From Marinihelvus sp036351115 (GTDB taxonomy: Bacteria; Pseudomonadota; Gammaproteobacteria; Xanthomonadales; SZUA-36), in assembly GCA_036351115.1 (NCBI GenBank), contig JAZBOL010000051.1, positions 1 to 64,000 of the forward strand: a stretch of DNA of 64,000 nucleotides, in the 5' to 3' direction. The translations under genes were made by a program, and so were the position numbers. The notes under the pieces are model-generated. The model made no database searches. It was not told the origin of the DNA and saw only the letters and a list, made by a program, of their open reading frames with translations. This document shows positions 50,729 to 60,409 of the stretch, one piece after another (position 1 is the stretch's first letter; every line of letters begins with the position of its first letter).

Positions 50729-52357
50729 ATGAGACAAAAAAGCAACAGTGGGACGCTAATCGACCCGGAAACGATGAGTATGTTGCAAAAATGCAACAAC
50801 CGCCTGGCGTCGGAGTCGCTGGCCGATCTGCTGGCTGACGCCGGTCGCTTCGGTCGTTTCAGCCGACGCTTCGACGATCTTCTGCTCGACCTCAGCCGCG
50901 TGCGCCTCGATGACGAGGCGCTGTCCAGTTTGCTCGGCGTGGCGAAGGCCGCCGGCGTCGCCGGCGCCCGCGATCGGCTGTTCGCCGGCGCGCATGTCAA
51001 CGAGACGGAGGACCGCCCGGCCCTGCACATGGCCCTGAGGTCGCGAGACGTCCTAGCGGGCGTGGGCGGAGAAGAGGCCGGGCGCGTCGAGGCGGCGATG
51101 AAACGCATGTTCGGGTTTGCCGAAGCCTTCGGTGCGGGTCACCTGCCCGGTGCGCCGGACGAGGCGGTCAGCGACATCGTTCACGTCGGCATCGGTGGTT
51201 CCCTGCTGGGCACGCAACTCGTCTGCGATGCGCTCGATCCGGGCGACGCCCGGGTTCGCGTGCACTTTCTCGGCTCCGTCGATGCTTTTCGGCGCGAACA
51301 ATTGCTGAAGCGCCTGGATCCGGCCGGCACCGTCGTCGTGATGGTCTCCAAGAGTTTCAGCACGGGGGATACCTTGCTCCATGGCCGGCGCCTGCGCGCC
51401 TGGCTCGAGGCCGCGCTCGGCGAATCCAGGGCCCACGACCGGCTGTTCGCCGTGACCAGCCAGGTCGATCGTGCCGGCGCCTTCGGCATCGAACCGGAAC
51501 GGCTCCTCTATTTCTCGGACTGGGTCGGCGGTCGTTACTCGCTCTGGAGCCCGGTGAGTCTGTCCGCCGCCGCTCTGGTGGGGCCGGAGGCGTTCCGGGC
51601 CCTGCTCGAGGGTGCTGCCTCCATGGATCGGCATTTCCGGGACGCGGCCCTGGAAGAGAACCTGCCAGTGCTCTCGGCCCTGGTCAGCGTCTGGCATCGG
51701 AACATTTGTGGTTTCGAAGCGTGGGGGTGCATGCCCTACGACCAGCGTCTGAAATTGCTGCCGGCCTACCTGCAGCAGCTGATCATGGAATCCAACGGCA
51801 AGTCCGTGCGCGCCGACGGCGAACCGTCCGGGCTGCAGACCGCGCCCGTGGTGTTCGGTGAAACCGGTACCGAGGCCCAGCATTCCGTGTTCCAGGCCAT
51901 GCACCAGGGCTCGGACATCGTGCCCCTCAACTTTGTCGCCGTCGCCCGTCCCGATCACGGCGATCGTGAAGCGCAGGACGAGCTCCTGGCCAACCTGCTG
52001 GCGCAGGTGACCGCGCTGGCGCTGGGTCGCGACGAAGCCGCGACGCGGAAAGAGCTGGGCGATCTCGAGCCCGGACTCCTCCGCCAGCGCACTTTTCCGG
52101 GCAATCGGCCTTCCGAGCTCGTCATGCTGGACGCCCTGACCCCGGGTTCCCTGGGCCGGCTCCTTGCCTTTTACGAGCACAAGGTTTTCGTCGAGAGCGT
52201 GTTGTGGGGCATCAACGCCTTTGACCAGTGGGGGGTCGAGCTGGGCAAGACCCTGGCGCCGGCGATCCAGGAAGCGCTGGCCAGCGGATCCGGCGCCGGG
52301 CAGGGTCTGGACGGCCTGCTGGCCGAAATCGACCGCCTCCGAAGGACCAACGATTGA
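50729..52357 (+). CDS. pgi: Glucose-6-phosphate isomerase
   Basis: 542 residues. It interconverts glucose-6-phosphate and fructose-6-phosphate. Motifs: VHVGIGGSLLG, SKSFSTGDTLLHGRRL, SDWVGGRYSLWSPVSLSAA, YDQRLKLLPAYLQQLIMESNGKS and FETGTEAQHSVFQ-type (GETGTEAQHS) with the active-site His. The final Lys region is EHKVFVESVLWGINAFDQWGVELGK. Start at 50729 has GGGA 7 bases upstream; an in-frame ATG at 50774 is also possible. It converges with the M48 gene. Confidence 0.95.
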   Translation: MRQKSNSGTLIDPETMSMLQKCNNRLASESLADLLADAGRFGRFSRRFDDLLLDLSRVRLDDEALSSLLGVAKAAGVAGARDRLFAGAHVNETEDRPALHMALRSRDVLAGVGGEEAGRVEAAMKRMFGFAEAFGAGHLPGAPDEAVSDIVHVGIGGSLLGTQLVCDALDPGDARVRVHFLGSVDAFRREQLLKRLDPAGTVVVMVSKSFSTGDTLLHGRRLRAWLEAALGESRAHDRLFAVTSQVDRAGAFGIEPERLLYFSDWVGGRYSLWSPVSLSAAALVGPEAFRALLEGAASMDRHFRDAALEENLPVLSALVSVWHRNICGFEAWGCMPYDQRLKLLPAYLQQLIMESNGKSVRADGEPSGLQTAPVVFGETGTEAQHSVFQAMHQGSDIVPLNFVAVARPDHGDREAQDELLANLLAQVTALALGRDEAATRKELGDLEPGLLRQRTFPGNRPSELVMLDALTPGSLGRLLAFYEHKVFVESVLWGINAFDQWGVELGKTLAPAIQEALASGSGAGQGLDGLLAEIDRLRRTND

Positions 52358-52364
52358 GCGGGGC

Positions 52365-53420
52365 TCAGGGCGTTGACCGCGCCGCCTGGCAGGGTGGGCC
52401 TTCCCGGGACAGGGCGATGCGTTGCTCCACTCCGGGGTGCGTGCTGAGCCATCCCGGCACCGCGGCGTTCTCTTCGCTGCCGGACGCTCCGCCACGGGAG
52501 GCCTGTAATTTCGCCAGCAGGTCGCCCAGACAGGAAACGGGAATGCCGTGCTTCGCCAGGGCTTCGCGGGCAAAGCGGTCGGCGTCGAGCTCGAACGCGC
52601 GGCTGTAGCTGAGCTGCTGCACGATGGCCGGTCCGCCAACCAGGGCCAGGTCGGTCACGGTCGACAGATCGCCGAGAATCCAGCCGAGCACCGTGGCCAC
52701 GCCGACCGTCTGGATCAGGTTGCGCAGCCCGTGTTGCCGGGCCACGTGACCGGCTTCGTGGAGGAAGACCGCGGCCAGTTCCCGATCGTTCTCCGCGAGC
52801 CCCACCAGTTCGTCCGTGAAGATCACGGTGCCGCCGGGCAGGGCCAGGGCATTCGGGCCAAGATGACCGCCGCCGTAAAAGTTGAGATCCACCGCCAGGC
52901 CGGCCGGCAACAGGGCTTCCAGGGTCAGCAGCAGGTCCTGCTGTCGCTCATTCGTCAGCGACGTCGGTTCCAGGACCGAGGTTTCCAGGTAGGCGAGCAG
53001 GGCGTCATCGATCTGATCGGCAACCGACGCCGGAAGTGCGGCAGCCAGCGGACGGGCGAGAATCGGCATCCCCTGGCTGAAGAGCAGCCAGAGGCAGAGG
53101 GGCAGGGCGACCAGGGCGGCCAGCGACCAGCCCCAGTGACGCTCGAGGCGATCGATGATCGATGCCCGGGGCGCTTCGCCCCGCGCTTCCAGGAGCTGAT
53201 CAACACCCACGTTGTCGGAGGTTTCGAAGATGCCGAAGCCCGACCACTCGAGTCGCCGCGGGACCCTGGCCAGCCGGTCGCTCACCAAAAAGGATTCGGC
53301 AGGGCACGGGATAACACCCTCCTCGGTTTCGAGCTGCAAGCGGTCTGCCTCGCTGACCAGGCGCGCGCTGACCGCGCGCGATGCACCTTCCGCAATGAAC
53401 GTTCCCCGCAAACGCGTCAA
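52365..53420 (-). CDS. M48-family membrane metalloprotease
   Basis: 351 residues. An N-terminal domain of about 85 residues (RGTFIAEGASRAVSARLVSEADRL) precedes one or two membrane helices (LAALVALPLCLWLLFS) and a protease domain with HEAGH in VFLHEAGHVARQ and the third zinc ligand in RAFELDADRFA; a C-terminal STHPGVEQRI is typical of HtpX/Ste24-type enzymes. It overlaps the DUF898 gene upstream by 4 bases; the pair is often found together. Substrate unknown. Confidence 0.87.
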   Translation of the reverse strand: MTRLRGTFIAEGASRAVSARLVSEADRLQLETEEGVIPCPAESFLVSDRLARVPRRLEWSGFGIFETSDNVGVDQLLEARGEAPRASIIDRLERHWGWSLAALVALPLCLWLLFSQGMPILARPLAAALPASVADQIDDALLAYLETSVLEPTSLTNERQQDLLLTLEALLPAGLAVDLNFYGGGHLGPNALALPGGTVIFTDELVGLAENDRELAAVFLHEAGHVARQHGLRNLIQTVGVATVLGWILGDLSTVTDLALVGGPAIVQQLSYSRAFELDADRFAREALAKHGIPVSCLGDLLAKLQASRGGASGSEENAAVPGWLSTHPGVEQRIALSREGPPCQAARSTP

Positions 53421-54559
53421 AACCCGAAGTCCAGGTCGAACATTTCGCCGATCTCGTCGCCCGCGGCGCCCGGGTCGCTCCGCGCACCCGCCAGGAACTC
53501 ATCCGTGTCGCCTCGCACCGAAAGACGAGACAGTCGATAGCGAAGCAGCCTCACCTTGGCCCAGGGGATGGCGAGGCCAAGTGTCAGAACGGCCGCCACC
53601 GCGTTGGTGAGCTGTATCCACCAGAACACCAGGGCATCGAGACGCAGGTCGAAACGCAGCGTCCCGAGGGAGGACACGTTGAACACGTGATTGTTGGTGA
53701 TGCAGTGCCAGATGGCCCAGGGCAGAAGATAGACCGGGATGAGTACGCCGTAAGTCACCGCCATGAACAGGTAGGGACTCTGGGTGGGGTCGGCCACGGA
53801 GCCCGGTTTCGGCATGAAAAGGTCACTGCCCAGGGTGAACACCAGCGTCATCGCGCCAACGCCCCCGACGACGCCCACGAGAATCGCCAGGGCAAAGGCC
53901 TTCCAGTAAACGCCGACGCGGATCGGCGCCTCCACCCCTTCGTTGCCGAAACGGATGTGATTCATGGTGAAGCGCCGTATGCGAAAGAGCAGCACCGGCC
54001 ACAGCAGGAGATAGCCGACGATGGCGAGGCCTCCGGCGATGGCAAGGCGCGGAAGCTGACGCAGGAACGCCTCCTGGTCTTCCGGGTCGATCTGGAGCGT
54101 GGTCCAGATATAGAAGCCGGACACCACCGTGATGACAGCGAGGAGTGGGCCCAGCTCTCGGTAGGCTGCCCGGGTCTCACCCGTGAAGCCGAAGCGCAGG
54201 CCGCGGTGGCTGGTATTGGCCAGGCGAAAGTGCATGGCTCGCACGAGCATCCAGGGAAATCCGAGCAGCAGCGTGACCAGGGCAGCAACCGTGATGGCGG
54301 GGTGAAACTCGCTGCCGAACACGTAGGTCAGAAACAGCGCCGCGGCCAGGAGCCGGCCCTTGAGGATGGCGAGGGGCTTGCCGTGGAAATCAAAGCGGTG
54401 TCCACGGAATTCGGTGTTGCCGTAAAAATAGCGCCGGTTCCGTACCGTCGCCCAGGCCGAATAGATGCCCAGGGTGACGACACTCAACAGCAGGTTGACA
54501 ATCCAGATCCGGAAATACTCGGCGGCATTCCCTTCGAAAGTTGCTTGTTCCGCTTCCAT
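53417..54559 (-). CDS. DUF898-family integral membrane protein (YjgN-like)
   Basis: 380 residues with about eight membrane helices. Family motifs: FRIWIVNLLLSVVTLGIYSAWATVRNRRYFYGNT near the start, repeated later as FWWIQLTNAVAAVLTLGLAIPWAKVR, and RLANTSHRGLRFGF. Function is unknown. The ATG at 54559 has GAGGG 7 bases upstream; the longer open frame toward leuS is not homologous. It is followed, 4-base overlap, by the M48 gene. Confidence 0.85.
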   Translation of the reverse strand: MEAEQATFEGNAAEYFRIWIVNLLLSVVTLGIYSAWATVRNRRYFYGNTEFRGHRFDFHGKPLAILKGRLLAAALFLTYVFGSEFHPAITVAALVTLLLGFPWMLVRAMHFRLANTSHRGLRFGFTGETRAAYRELGPLLAVITVVSGFYIWTTLQIDPEDQEAFLRQLPRLAIAGGLAIVGYLLLWPVLLFRIRRFTMNHIRFGNEGVEAPIRVGVYWKAFALAILVGVVGGVGAMTLVFTLGSDLFMPKPGSVADPTQSPYLFMAVTYGVLIPVYLLPWAIWHCITNNHVFNVSSLGTLRFDLRLDALVFWWIQLTNAVAAVLTLGLAIPWAKVRLLRYRLSRLSVRGDTDEFLAGARSDPGAAGDEIGEMFDLDFGF

Positions 54560-54725
54560 CGCGATCCCTCGTATCCCTGCCCCGAACGGCTTCCCTGCCG
54601 CTGATAAACCCGTCTTCGCGTCCCCGTTGATTGTAACGCCATCGGCGGGCGCGTTAAGCTTTCGCCCTTTGCGGTCAGAAACGGGGCTCAAACCCGCCAC
54701 GCACCGCCCAGCAGGTTCAAAGTCC

Positions 54726-57335
54726 ATGAGTTCCAAGCCCTACCAGCCCGCCGCCATCGAGGCCGCCATGCAACAGCGATGGCGCGACGAGCGTACCTTT
54801 TCCGTCACGGAAGATCCGGAGCGCGAGTCGTTCTACTGCCTGTCCATGCTGCCCTATCCCAGCGGCGCCCTGCACATGGGGCACGTGCGTAACTACACCA
54901 TCGGCGATCTCATCAGTCGCTACCAGCGCTTGCTGGGCAAGAACGTGCTGCAGCCCATGGGCTGGGACGCCTTCGGACTGCCGGCGGAAAACGCCGCCAT
55001 CAAGAACAACACGGCGCCGGCGGCCTGGACCTATGCCAACATCGAGCACATGCGCGGCCAGCTCGAACGGCTGGGCTTTGCCTACGACTGGGAGCGGGAG
55101 GTCACGACCTGCAAGCCGGAGTATTACCGCTGGGAACAGCTCATGTTCACGCGGCTCATGAAGCAGGGCCTGGCCTATCGCAAGGATTCCGAGGTCAACT
55201 GGGACCCGGTGGACCAGACCGTGCTCGCCAATGAGCAGGTCGTGGACGGGCGGGGCTGGCGCTCCGGCGCCCTCGTGGAGCGCCGCACCATTCCGCAGTG
55301 GTTCCTGAAGATCACCGACTATGCCGAGGAACTGCTCGCCGGCCTGGATGAACTGGATGGCTGGCCGGAATCGGTCAAGACCATGCAGCGCAACTGGATC
55401 GGCCGGTCGGAAGGCGCCGAGTTTTCCCTGCCGGTCTGCGATGCGGATGGTGTCGTGCAGCCCGACGGGCTCGCCATCGACGTGTTCACCACCCGGCCCG
55501 ACACGGCCTTCGGGGTGACCTACGCCGTGCTGGCGCCGGAGCACCCCCTGGTCGGAGCGCTCACGACCGACGATCAGCGGGAAGCGGTGGACGCCTTCCG
55601 GTCGCGGGTGGCCAGCACGTCGGAAATCGACCGGCTTTCCGACGAGGGCCAGCTGGACAAGCGCGGCGTGTTCACCGGCGCCTACGTGCTCAATCCGTTC
55701 AACCAGCAGGCCGTGCCCCTGTACCTGGCCGACTATGTCCTGATGGGTTACGGCACCGGGGCCATCATGGCCGTGCCCGGCCAGGACCAGCGCGACTGGG
55801 AATTCGCGAAGGCCTATGACCTGCCGATCATCCGCACGGTCCAGCCGCCGGAGGACTGGGAAGGGGAGGCCTACACCGGCGACGGGCCCGCCATCAACAG
55901 CGACTGGCTCGATGGAATGGACGTTACCGACGCCAAGGCGAAGGCCATGGACTGGCTCGAGGAACAGGGCATCGGCAGGCGTACGGTGAATTATCGCCTG
56001 CGTGACTGGGGGGTCAGCCGACAGCGCTACTGGGGCTGCCCCATTCCCGTGATCTACTGCGAGGCCTGCGGCGCCCAGCCCGTGCCCGAGGAGGAGCTGC
56101 CCGTCGTGCTTCCCGAGGACGTCAGTTTCATGGGGGTGCAGTCGCCCATCAAGACGGATCCGGAGTGGCGCAAGACGACCTGTCCGGCCTGCGGCGGCGC
56201 CGCGGAGCGGGAGACGGATACCTTCGACACCTTCATGGAGTCGAGTTGGTACTACGCGCGCTACTGCTGTCCGGATGCGGAAGCGCAGCTGGATGAGCGG
56301 GCCAACTACTGGTTGCCCGTGGACCAGTACATCGGGGGCATCGAGCACGCGATCATGCACCTGATGTACTTCCGCTTCTATCACAAGCTCCTGCGCGACG
56401 CGGGCATGGTCGACAGCGACGAGCCGGCGAAGCGCCTGCTGTGCCAGGGCATGGTGGTGGCCGAGACCTACAAGATCGAAGGCGAGGACGGCTCGACCAC
56501 CTGGATCAACCCCGACGACGTCGAGGTGCAGAAGGACGACAAGGGCAAGATCATCGGCGCTCGCCTGGCCTCGGACGGCACGCCGGTCACCGTGGGTGCG
56601 GTCGAGAAAATGTCCAAGTCGAAGAACAATGGCGTCGATCCCCAGAGCCTGGTGGACCGCTACGGCGCCGACACGGTGCGGCTGTTTTCCCTGTTCGCCG
56701 CACCGCCGGACCAGTCCCTGGAGTGGTCCGAATCCGGCGTGGAAGGCGCCTTTCGCTTCCTGAAGCGGCTCTGGACGCTGATCGATCAGCACCTGGAGGC
56801 CGGAGAACCAACGAGCCTGGACACCCAGGGACTCGATGATGGCCAGCGGGAAGTCCGCCGCCTGGTGCACGACACGATCGCCAAGGTGAGCGACGACATC
56901 GATCGCCGCTTCACCTTCAACACGGCGATCGCGGCGCTCATGGAGCTGACCAATCACCTCGCCCGCTTCGAGGACACCAGTCCCCAGGGCCTGGCCGTGG
57001 CGCGGGAGGGCTGGACCGCCATTGTGCAGCTGCTCTCGCCGGTGACACCGCACCTGAGCGAAGCGCTGTGGGATCGGCTCGGTGACGGCCGCCGCCTGCT
57101 GGAAGCGGGCTGGCCCGAAGCCGACGATTCCGCCCGGGTGCGCCAGGCCGTGGAGCTCGTGGTCCAGGTCAACGGCAAGCTGCGAGGCCGCATCACCGTG
57201 GCTCCGGGCTGCGACCGGGACTCGGCCCAGGCCCTGGCCCTCGAAGAACCGAACGTTCAACGCTTTATCGAAGGCAAGACGGTTCGAAAGGTCATCCACG
57301 TTCCCGATCGCCTGCTCAACATCGTGGTGGGGTAA
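54726..57335 (+). CDS. leuS: Leucyl-tRNA synthetase
   Basis: 869 residues, normal length. It charges tRNA-Leu. The class I HIGH motif is HMGH in YPSGALHMGHVRNYTIGD; KMSKS is VEKMSKSKNN; the editing domain has TTRPDTAFGVTY and GTGAIMAVPGQDQRD. The ATG at 54726 is supported by homology (SSKPYQPAAIE), though the ribosome site is weak. It is first in leuS-lptE-holA-nadD-rsfS-rlmH. Confidence 0.97.
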   Translation: MSSKPYQPAAIEAAMQQRWRDERTFSVTEDPERESFYCLSMLPYPSGALHMGHVRNYTIGDLISRYQRLLGKNVLQPMGWDAFGLPAENAAIKNNTAPAAWTYANIEHMRGQLERLGFAYDWEREVTTCKPEYYRWEQLMFTRLMKQGLAYRKDSEVNWDPVDQTVLANEQVVDGRGWRSGALVERRTIPQWFLKITDYAEELLAGLDELDGWPESVKTMQRNWIGRSEGAEFSLPVCDADGVVQPDGLAIDVFTTRPDTAFGVTYAVLAPEHPLVGALTTDDQREAVDAFRSRVASTSEIDRLSDEGQLDKRGVFTGAYVLNPFNQQAVPLYLADYVLMGYGTGAIMAVPGQDQRDWEFAKAYDLPIIRTVQPPEDWEGEAYTGDGPAINSDWLDGMDVTDAKAKAMDWLEEQGIGRRTVNYRLRDWGVSRQRYWGCPIPVIYCEACGAQPVPEEELPVVLPEDVSFMGVQSPIKTDPEWRKTTCPACGGAAERETDTFDTFMESSWYYARYCCPDAEAQLDERANYWLPVDQYIGGIEHAIMHLMYFRFYHKLLRDAGMVDSDEPAKRLLCQGMVVAETYKIEGEDGSTTWINPDDVEVQKDDKGKIIGARLASDGTPVTVGAVEKMSKSKNNGVDPQSLVDRYGADTVRLFSLFAAPPDQSLEWSESGVEGAFRFLKRLWTLIDQHLEAGEPTSLDTQGLDDGQREVRRLVHDTIAKVSDDIDRRFTFNTAIAALMELTNHLARFEDTSPQGLAVAREGWTAIVQLLSPVTPHLSEALWDRLGDGRRLLEAGWPEADDSARVRQAVELVVQVNGKLRGRITVAPGCDRDSAQALALEEPNVQRFIEGKTVRKVIHVPDRLLNIVVG

Positions 57336-57337
57336 AC

Positions 57338-57838
57338 GTGACGACACGGCGAACGAGGCAAGTCCTTCTGGCCGGGTTGGCCGCCAGCCTGCTGGCCGGT
57401 TGCGGATTTCAGCTGCAGGGCAAGAACGAGCTGCCGGCGGAGATGGCCTCGACAACCATCGACACCTCCGATCCCTACTCGCAATTCGTTCGGCGCCTGA
57501 GCATCCTCCTGGAGCAGAACGGCGCCTCCGTGGTGGAGGCCGGCCCGCCCACGGCCATTCTGCGCCTGCCCGAGGACTCGGTGCGCCGGGAAGTGCTCTC
57601 CATTGGCGGAACCGCAAGGATCCGGGAATACCGCGTTGTCCATCGCGTCCGCTTCCAGCTCGTGGACGCCGCGGGCACGATCCTGGTGCCCGAACAGACC
57701 ATCGAGCTGAATCGCGTCATCAGCTTCGACGAACAGAACATCCTCGCCGCCACACGGGAAGAAGAGTTTCTCCGGGAAGAGCTCGCGGACACGCTGGCCC
57801 GCGAGGTGCTGCGGCGCCTCGGCGCCGGCGCCGGCTGA
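57338..57838 (+). CDS. lptE: LPS-assembly lipoprotein LptE
   Basis: 166 residues. Lipobox LLAGCGFQLQG gives a lipoprotein; LptE plugs LptD and delivers lipopolysaccharide to the outer leaflet. The sequence ends with the typical NLLLAATREEEFLREE-like helix (DEQNILAATREEEFLREEL). GTG start 3 bases after leuS. Confidence 0.93.
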   Translation: MTTRRTRQVLLAGLAASLLAGCGFQLQGKNELPAEMASTTIDTSDPYSQFVRRLSILLEQNGASVVEAGPPTAILRLPEDSVRREVLSIGGTARIREYRVVHRVRFQLVDAAGTILVPEQTIELNRVISFDEQNILAATREEEFLREELADTLAREVLRRLGAGAG

Positions 57839-57840
57839 CC

Positions 57841-58842
57841 ATGCCCCTGCGCCTCGACCAGCTCGCCAACCGTCTGCAACAGGGTCTCGACCCCGTCTAC
57901 CTGCTGGGTGGCAGCGAATTGCTGCTCATGCAGGAAGCCCGGGATGCCATTTTCAAGGCGGCGGCGGCGGAAGGATTTACCGAGCGGGACCTGCTGGAAG
58001 CCCGGGGGCACTTCGACTGGGATCGCCTGGGCGAGTCCGCCGGAGCACCTTCCCTGTTCGCCCAGCGCCGCATCGTGGATCTTCGCCTGCCGACGGGGAA
58101 GCCGGGGCAGGATGGGGCCAAGGCGTTGCGGGCGTGGGTGGACAATCCGGATCCGGACACGCTCCTGGTGGTTTCCTGTGAACAGTGGGAAGCCCAGCAG
58201 CGCAAATCCAAGTGGGCCCAGGACCTGGATCGGGCGGGTGTCCAGGTGGATATCTGGCCGGTGAAAGCCGAGGAAATGCCGGGCTGGATCGCCCAGCGGC
58301 TGCGGCGGGCCGGCCTGGAGCCGGACCGCGAGGCCGTCCTGGTGCTGGCGGAACGGCTCGAGGGCAACCTGGTCGCGGCGCAGCAGGAAATCGACAAGCT
58401 GGTGCTGATGAAAGGCAGCGGCCCCGTCAGCGCCAGCGAGGTGTTGCTGGCGGTTGCCGACAGCGCGCGCTTCGACGGATTTCAACTGGTGGAGTGCATG
58501 CTTGCCGGGAAGGCCGCCGACGCCCTGCGCGTCGCGGGAGGGCTGCGGCGCATGGGCGTGCCCATCCAGCCCCTGACCGGCGCGATCGCAGCCAACCTGA
58601 AGACCGTGGAAGCCTATCGGCAGGGTATGGCCAGCCAGCAGAACGAACGGGCGGTCTTCCAGAAGCTCCGGGTCTGGCAGGCCCGCCAGGCCGGGTTGCG
58701 CGCGGCCGGTCACCGCCTGGATGCGAAGCGCCTCGCCGAGGCCTGGTCCCGCCTCGCGGAAATCGACCAGGTCAGCAAGGGTCAGCCGGCGGGCGACGCC
58801 TGGCATCTCCTGGATCGGTTCATCGTCCGGGTGTGCGCCTGA
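57841..58842 (+). CDS. holA: DNA polymerase III delta subunit HolA
   Basis: 333 residues. It opens the beta clamp as part of the clamp loader. N-terminal LDPVYLLGGSELLLMQEARDAI, middle VDIWPVKAEEMPGWIAQRLRRAGL and LVAAQQEIDKLVLM are family-typical. The ATG follows the lptE stop by 2 bases. Confidence 0.94.
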   Translation: MPLRLDQLANRLQQGLDPVYLLGGSELLLMQEARDAIFKAAAAEGFTERDLLEARGHFDWDRLGESAGAPSLFAQRRIVDLRLPTGKPGQDGAKALRAWVDNPDPDTLLVVSCEQWEAQQRKSKWAQDLDRAGVQVDIWPVKAEEMPGWIAQRLRRAGLEPDREAVLVLAERLEGNLVAAQQEIDKLVLMKGSGPVSASEVLLAVADSARFDGFQLVECMLAGKAADALRVAGGLRRMGVPIQPLTGAIAANLKTVEAYRQGMASQQNERAVFQKLRVWQARQAGLRAAGHRLDAKRLAEAWSRLAEIDQVSKGQPAGDAWHLLDRFIVRVCA

Positions 58843-59501
58843 AGCTTCGCGCCATCTTCGGCGGGACCTTCGACCCGGTGCACCGGGGGCACCTCGGCGC
58901 GGCCCGGGAGGTCCACGCCGCCCTGGCCCCCGATACGTTCCATTTCCTGCCCGCCGGCCGGCCGCCACACCGCAGCGGCACCTACGCGCCGGCCGAGGCC
59001 CGCCTGCGTCTGCTCGAACTGGCGCTCGCCGATTCCCCCGGGCTCGGCATCGACACGCGGGAGCTCGAACGCGAGGGGCCCTCCTTCATGGTCGACACCC
59101 TGGCGAGCCTGCGCGCCGAGCATCCGGACGAGGCCCTCGCGCTGGTGCTGGGACAGGACGCGCTCAATGGCCTGGATCGATGGCATGACTGGCGCCGGTT
59201 GCCGGAGCTCGCCCACCTCGTGGTGATGACCCGCCCGGGTGAATCGGCGGCCTATGGGAACGCCCTCGCGGAGGTTCTGGCGCCGCGGTTCGTGGCAGAT
59301 CCGGCCGCCTTGCGGACGGCGACCGCCGGGGCGGTGCTGCGCGTGGCCGTGACGCCCCGGCCCGTATCGTCCACGCTGATCCGTGATCGCATCGACGACC
59401 CGGAGGCGCTGCGCGCGCTGGTTCCCGAGGCGGTGGCGGCGGCGATCGAGCGCGAGGGGCTATACCGTTCGCCGGCCAGGCCGACGGGTGCCGACCTGTG
59501 A
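58833..59501 (+). CDS. nadD: Nicotinate-nucleotide adenylyltransferase NadD
   Basis: 222 residues, NAD synthesis. Nucleotide motif IFGGTFDPVHRGHL, then FLPAGRPPHR, LGQDALNGLDRWHDW and the ISSTxIR-type SSTLIRDRI. GTG start overlaps the holA end by 10 bases; the frame upstream is shadow. Confidence 0.95.
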   Translation: MRLKLRAIFGGTFDPVHRGHLGAAREVHAALAPDTFHFLPAGRPPHRSGTYAPAEARLRLLELALADSPGLGIDTRELEREGPSFMVDTLASLRAEHPDEALALVLGQDALNGLDRWHDWRRLPELAHLVVMTRPGESAAYGNALAEVLAPRFVADPAALRTATAGAVLRVAVTPRPVSSTLIRDRIDDPEALRALVPEAVAAAIEREGLYRSPARPTGADL

Positions 59502-59554
59502 TTGTCACGCCCCCTGGGCTATGATGAACCAGCGTTCACAGCAAAGGTCGTCAT

Positions 59555-59935
59555 TTGAAAGCACAAGCACGGCAGTCCGAACCCACCGTCCAGCAACTGC
59601 ACCAGCTCGTCCTCTCCACCCTCGAAGAGTTCAAGGCGGTCGACGTCAAGAGCGTCGACGTCACCGGCCTCAGTCCCCTGACCGACCATTTCGTTGTTGC
59701 CTCCGGCAACTCGACGCGTCATGTCAAGTCGATGGCGGACAAGCTCGTGCAGGCCGCAAAAGCCGTGGGCATTCAGCCCCTGGGCGTGGAAGGTGAACGG
59801 GAGGCGCAGTGGATCCTGGTGGACCTGAACGACATCATCGTTCACCTGATGCTGCCCCAGGCCCGGGCGTTCTACAACATCGAGAAACTCTGGGAAGCGA
59901 GCAACGAGCAGCGAGCGGGTTCCCGCTCCGCCTGA
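59555..59935 (+). CDS. rsfS: Ribosomal silencing factor RsfS
   Basis: 126 residues. It binds ribosomal protein L14 and blocks subunit joining in starvation. Motifs: DHFVVASGNSTRHVKSMAD, GVEGEREAQWILVDLNDIIVHLM and ARAFYNIEKLW. The start is a TTG with AAGG 7 bases upstream. It precedes rlmH by 3 bases. Confidence 0.95.
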   Translation: MKAQARQSEPTVQQLHQLVLSTLEEFKAVDVKSVDVTGLSPLTDHFVVASGNSTRHVKSMADKLVQAAKAVGIQPLGVEGEREAQWILVDLNDIIVHLMLPQARAFYNIEKLWEASNEQRAGSRSA

Positions 59936-59938
59936 TTC

Positions 59939-60409
59939 GTGCGTCTCCGGGTGGTCAGCGTCGGCCAGCGCATGCCTGGCTGGGTAACCGACGCCTGGCA
60001 GGATTACGCCCGGCGAATGCCCCGGGAGCTCACGCTCGAGCTCCGGGAGATTCCCCTGCAGAAACGCGGTAAAAACGCTGATGTCGCCCGCATGAAACGC
60101 GACGAGGGGCGCGCGCTGCTCGCCGCCACCGCCTCCGGAGACCACGTGGTCGCGCTGGATGGCGGCGGCAAGGTCTGGAGCACGGAACAGCTCGCCGGGA
60201 ACCTGGAAACCTGGATGGGACAGGGCCGGGATTGCGCCTTCCTGGTCGGCGGGCCCGATGGACACGACCCGGATTGTCTCGCCGCTGCCCGGCATCGCTG
60301 GTCCCTCGGTGCGCTCACCCTGCCACACCCGCTGGTGCGGGTCATCCTCGCCGAACAGCTGTACCGGGCCTGGACCATCATCAACCGACACCCCTATCAC
60401 CGTGCCTGA
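59939..60409 (+). CDS. rlmH: 23S rRNA pseudouridine-1915 N3-methyltransferase RlmH
   Basis: 156 residues, SPOUT methyltransferase. SAM-binding knot: VALDGGGKVWSTEQLA, FLVGGPDGHDPDC and LSLSPLTLPH-like (WSLGALTLPHPLVRVILAEQLYRAWTI) with C-terminal NRHPYHRA. GTG start, 3 bases after rsfS. Confidence 0.96.
   Translation: MRLRVVSVGQRMPGWVTDAWQDYARRMPRELTLELREIPLQKRGKNADVARMKRDEGRALLAATASGDHVVALDGGGKVWSTEQLAGNLETWMGQGRDCAFLVGGPDGHDPDCLAAARHRWSLGALTLPHPLVRVILAEQLYRAWTIINRHPYHRA

Noticed and set aside
54717..57617. 966-codon minus-strand frame opposite leuS
   Set aside because: Antisense of leuS and lptE; not protein-like.
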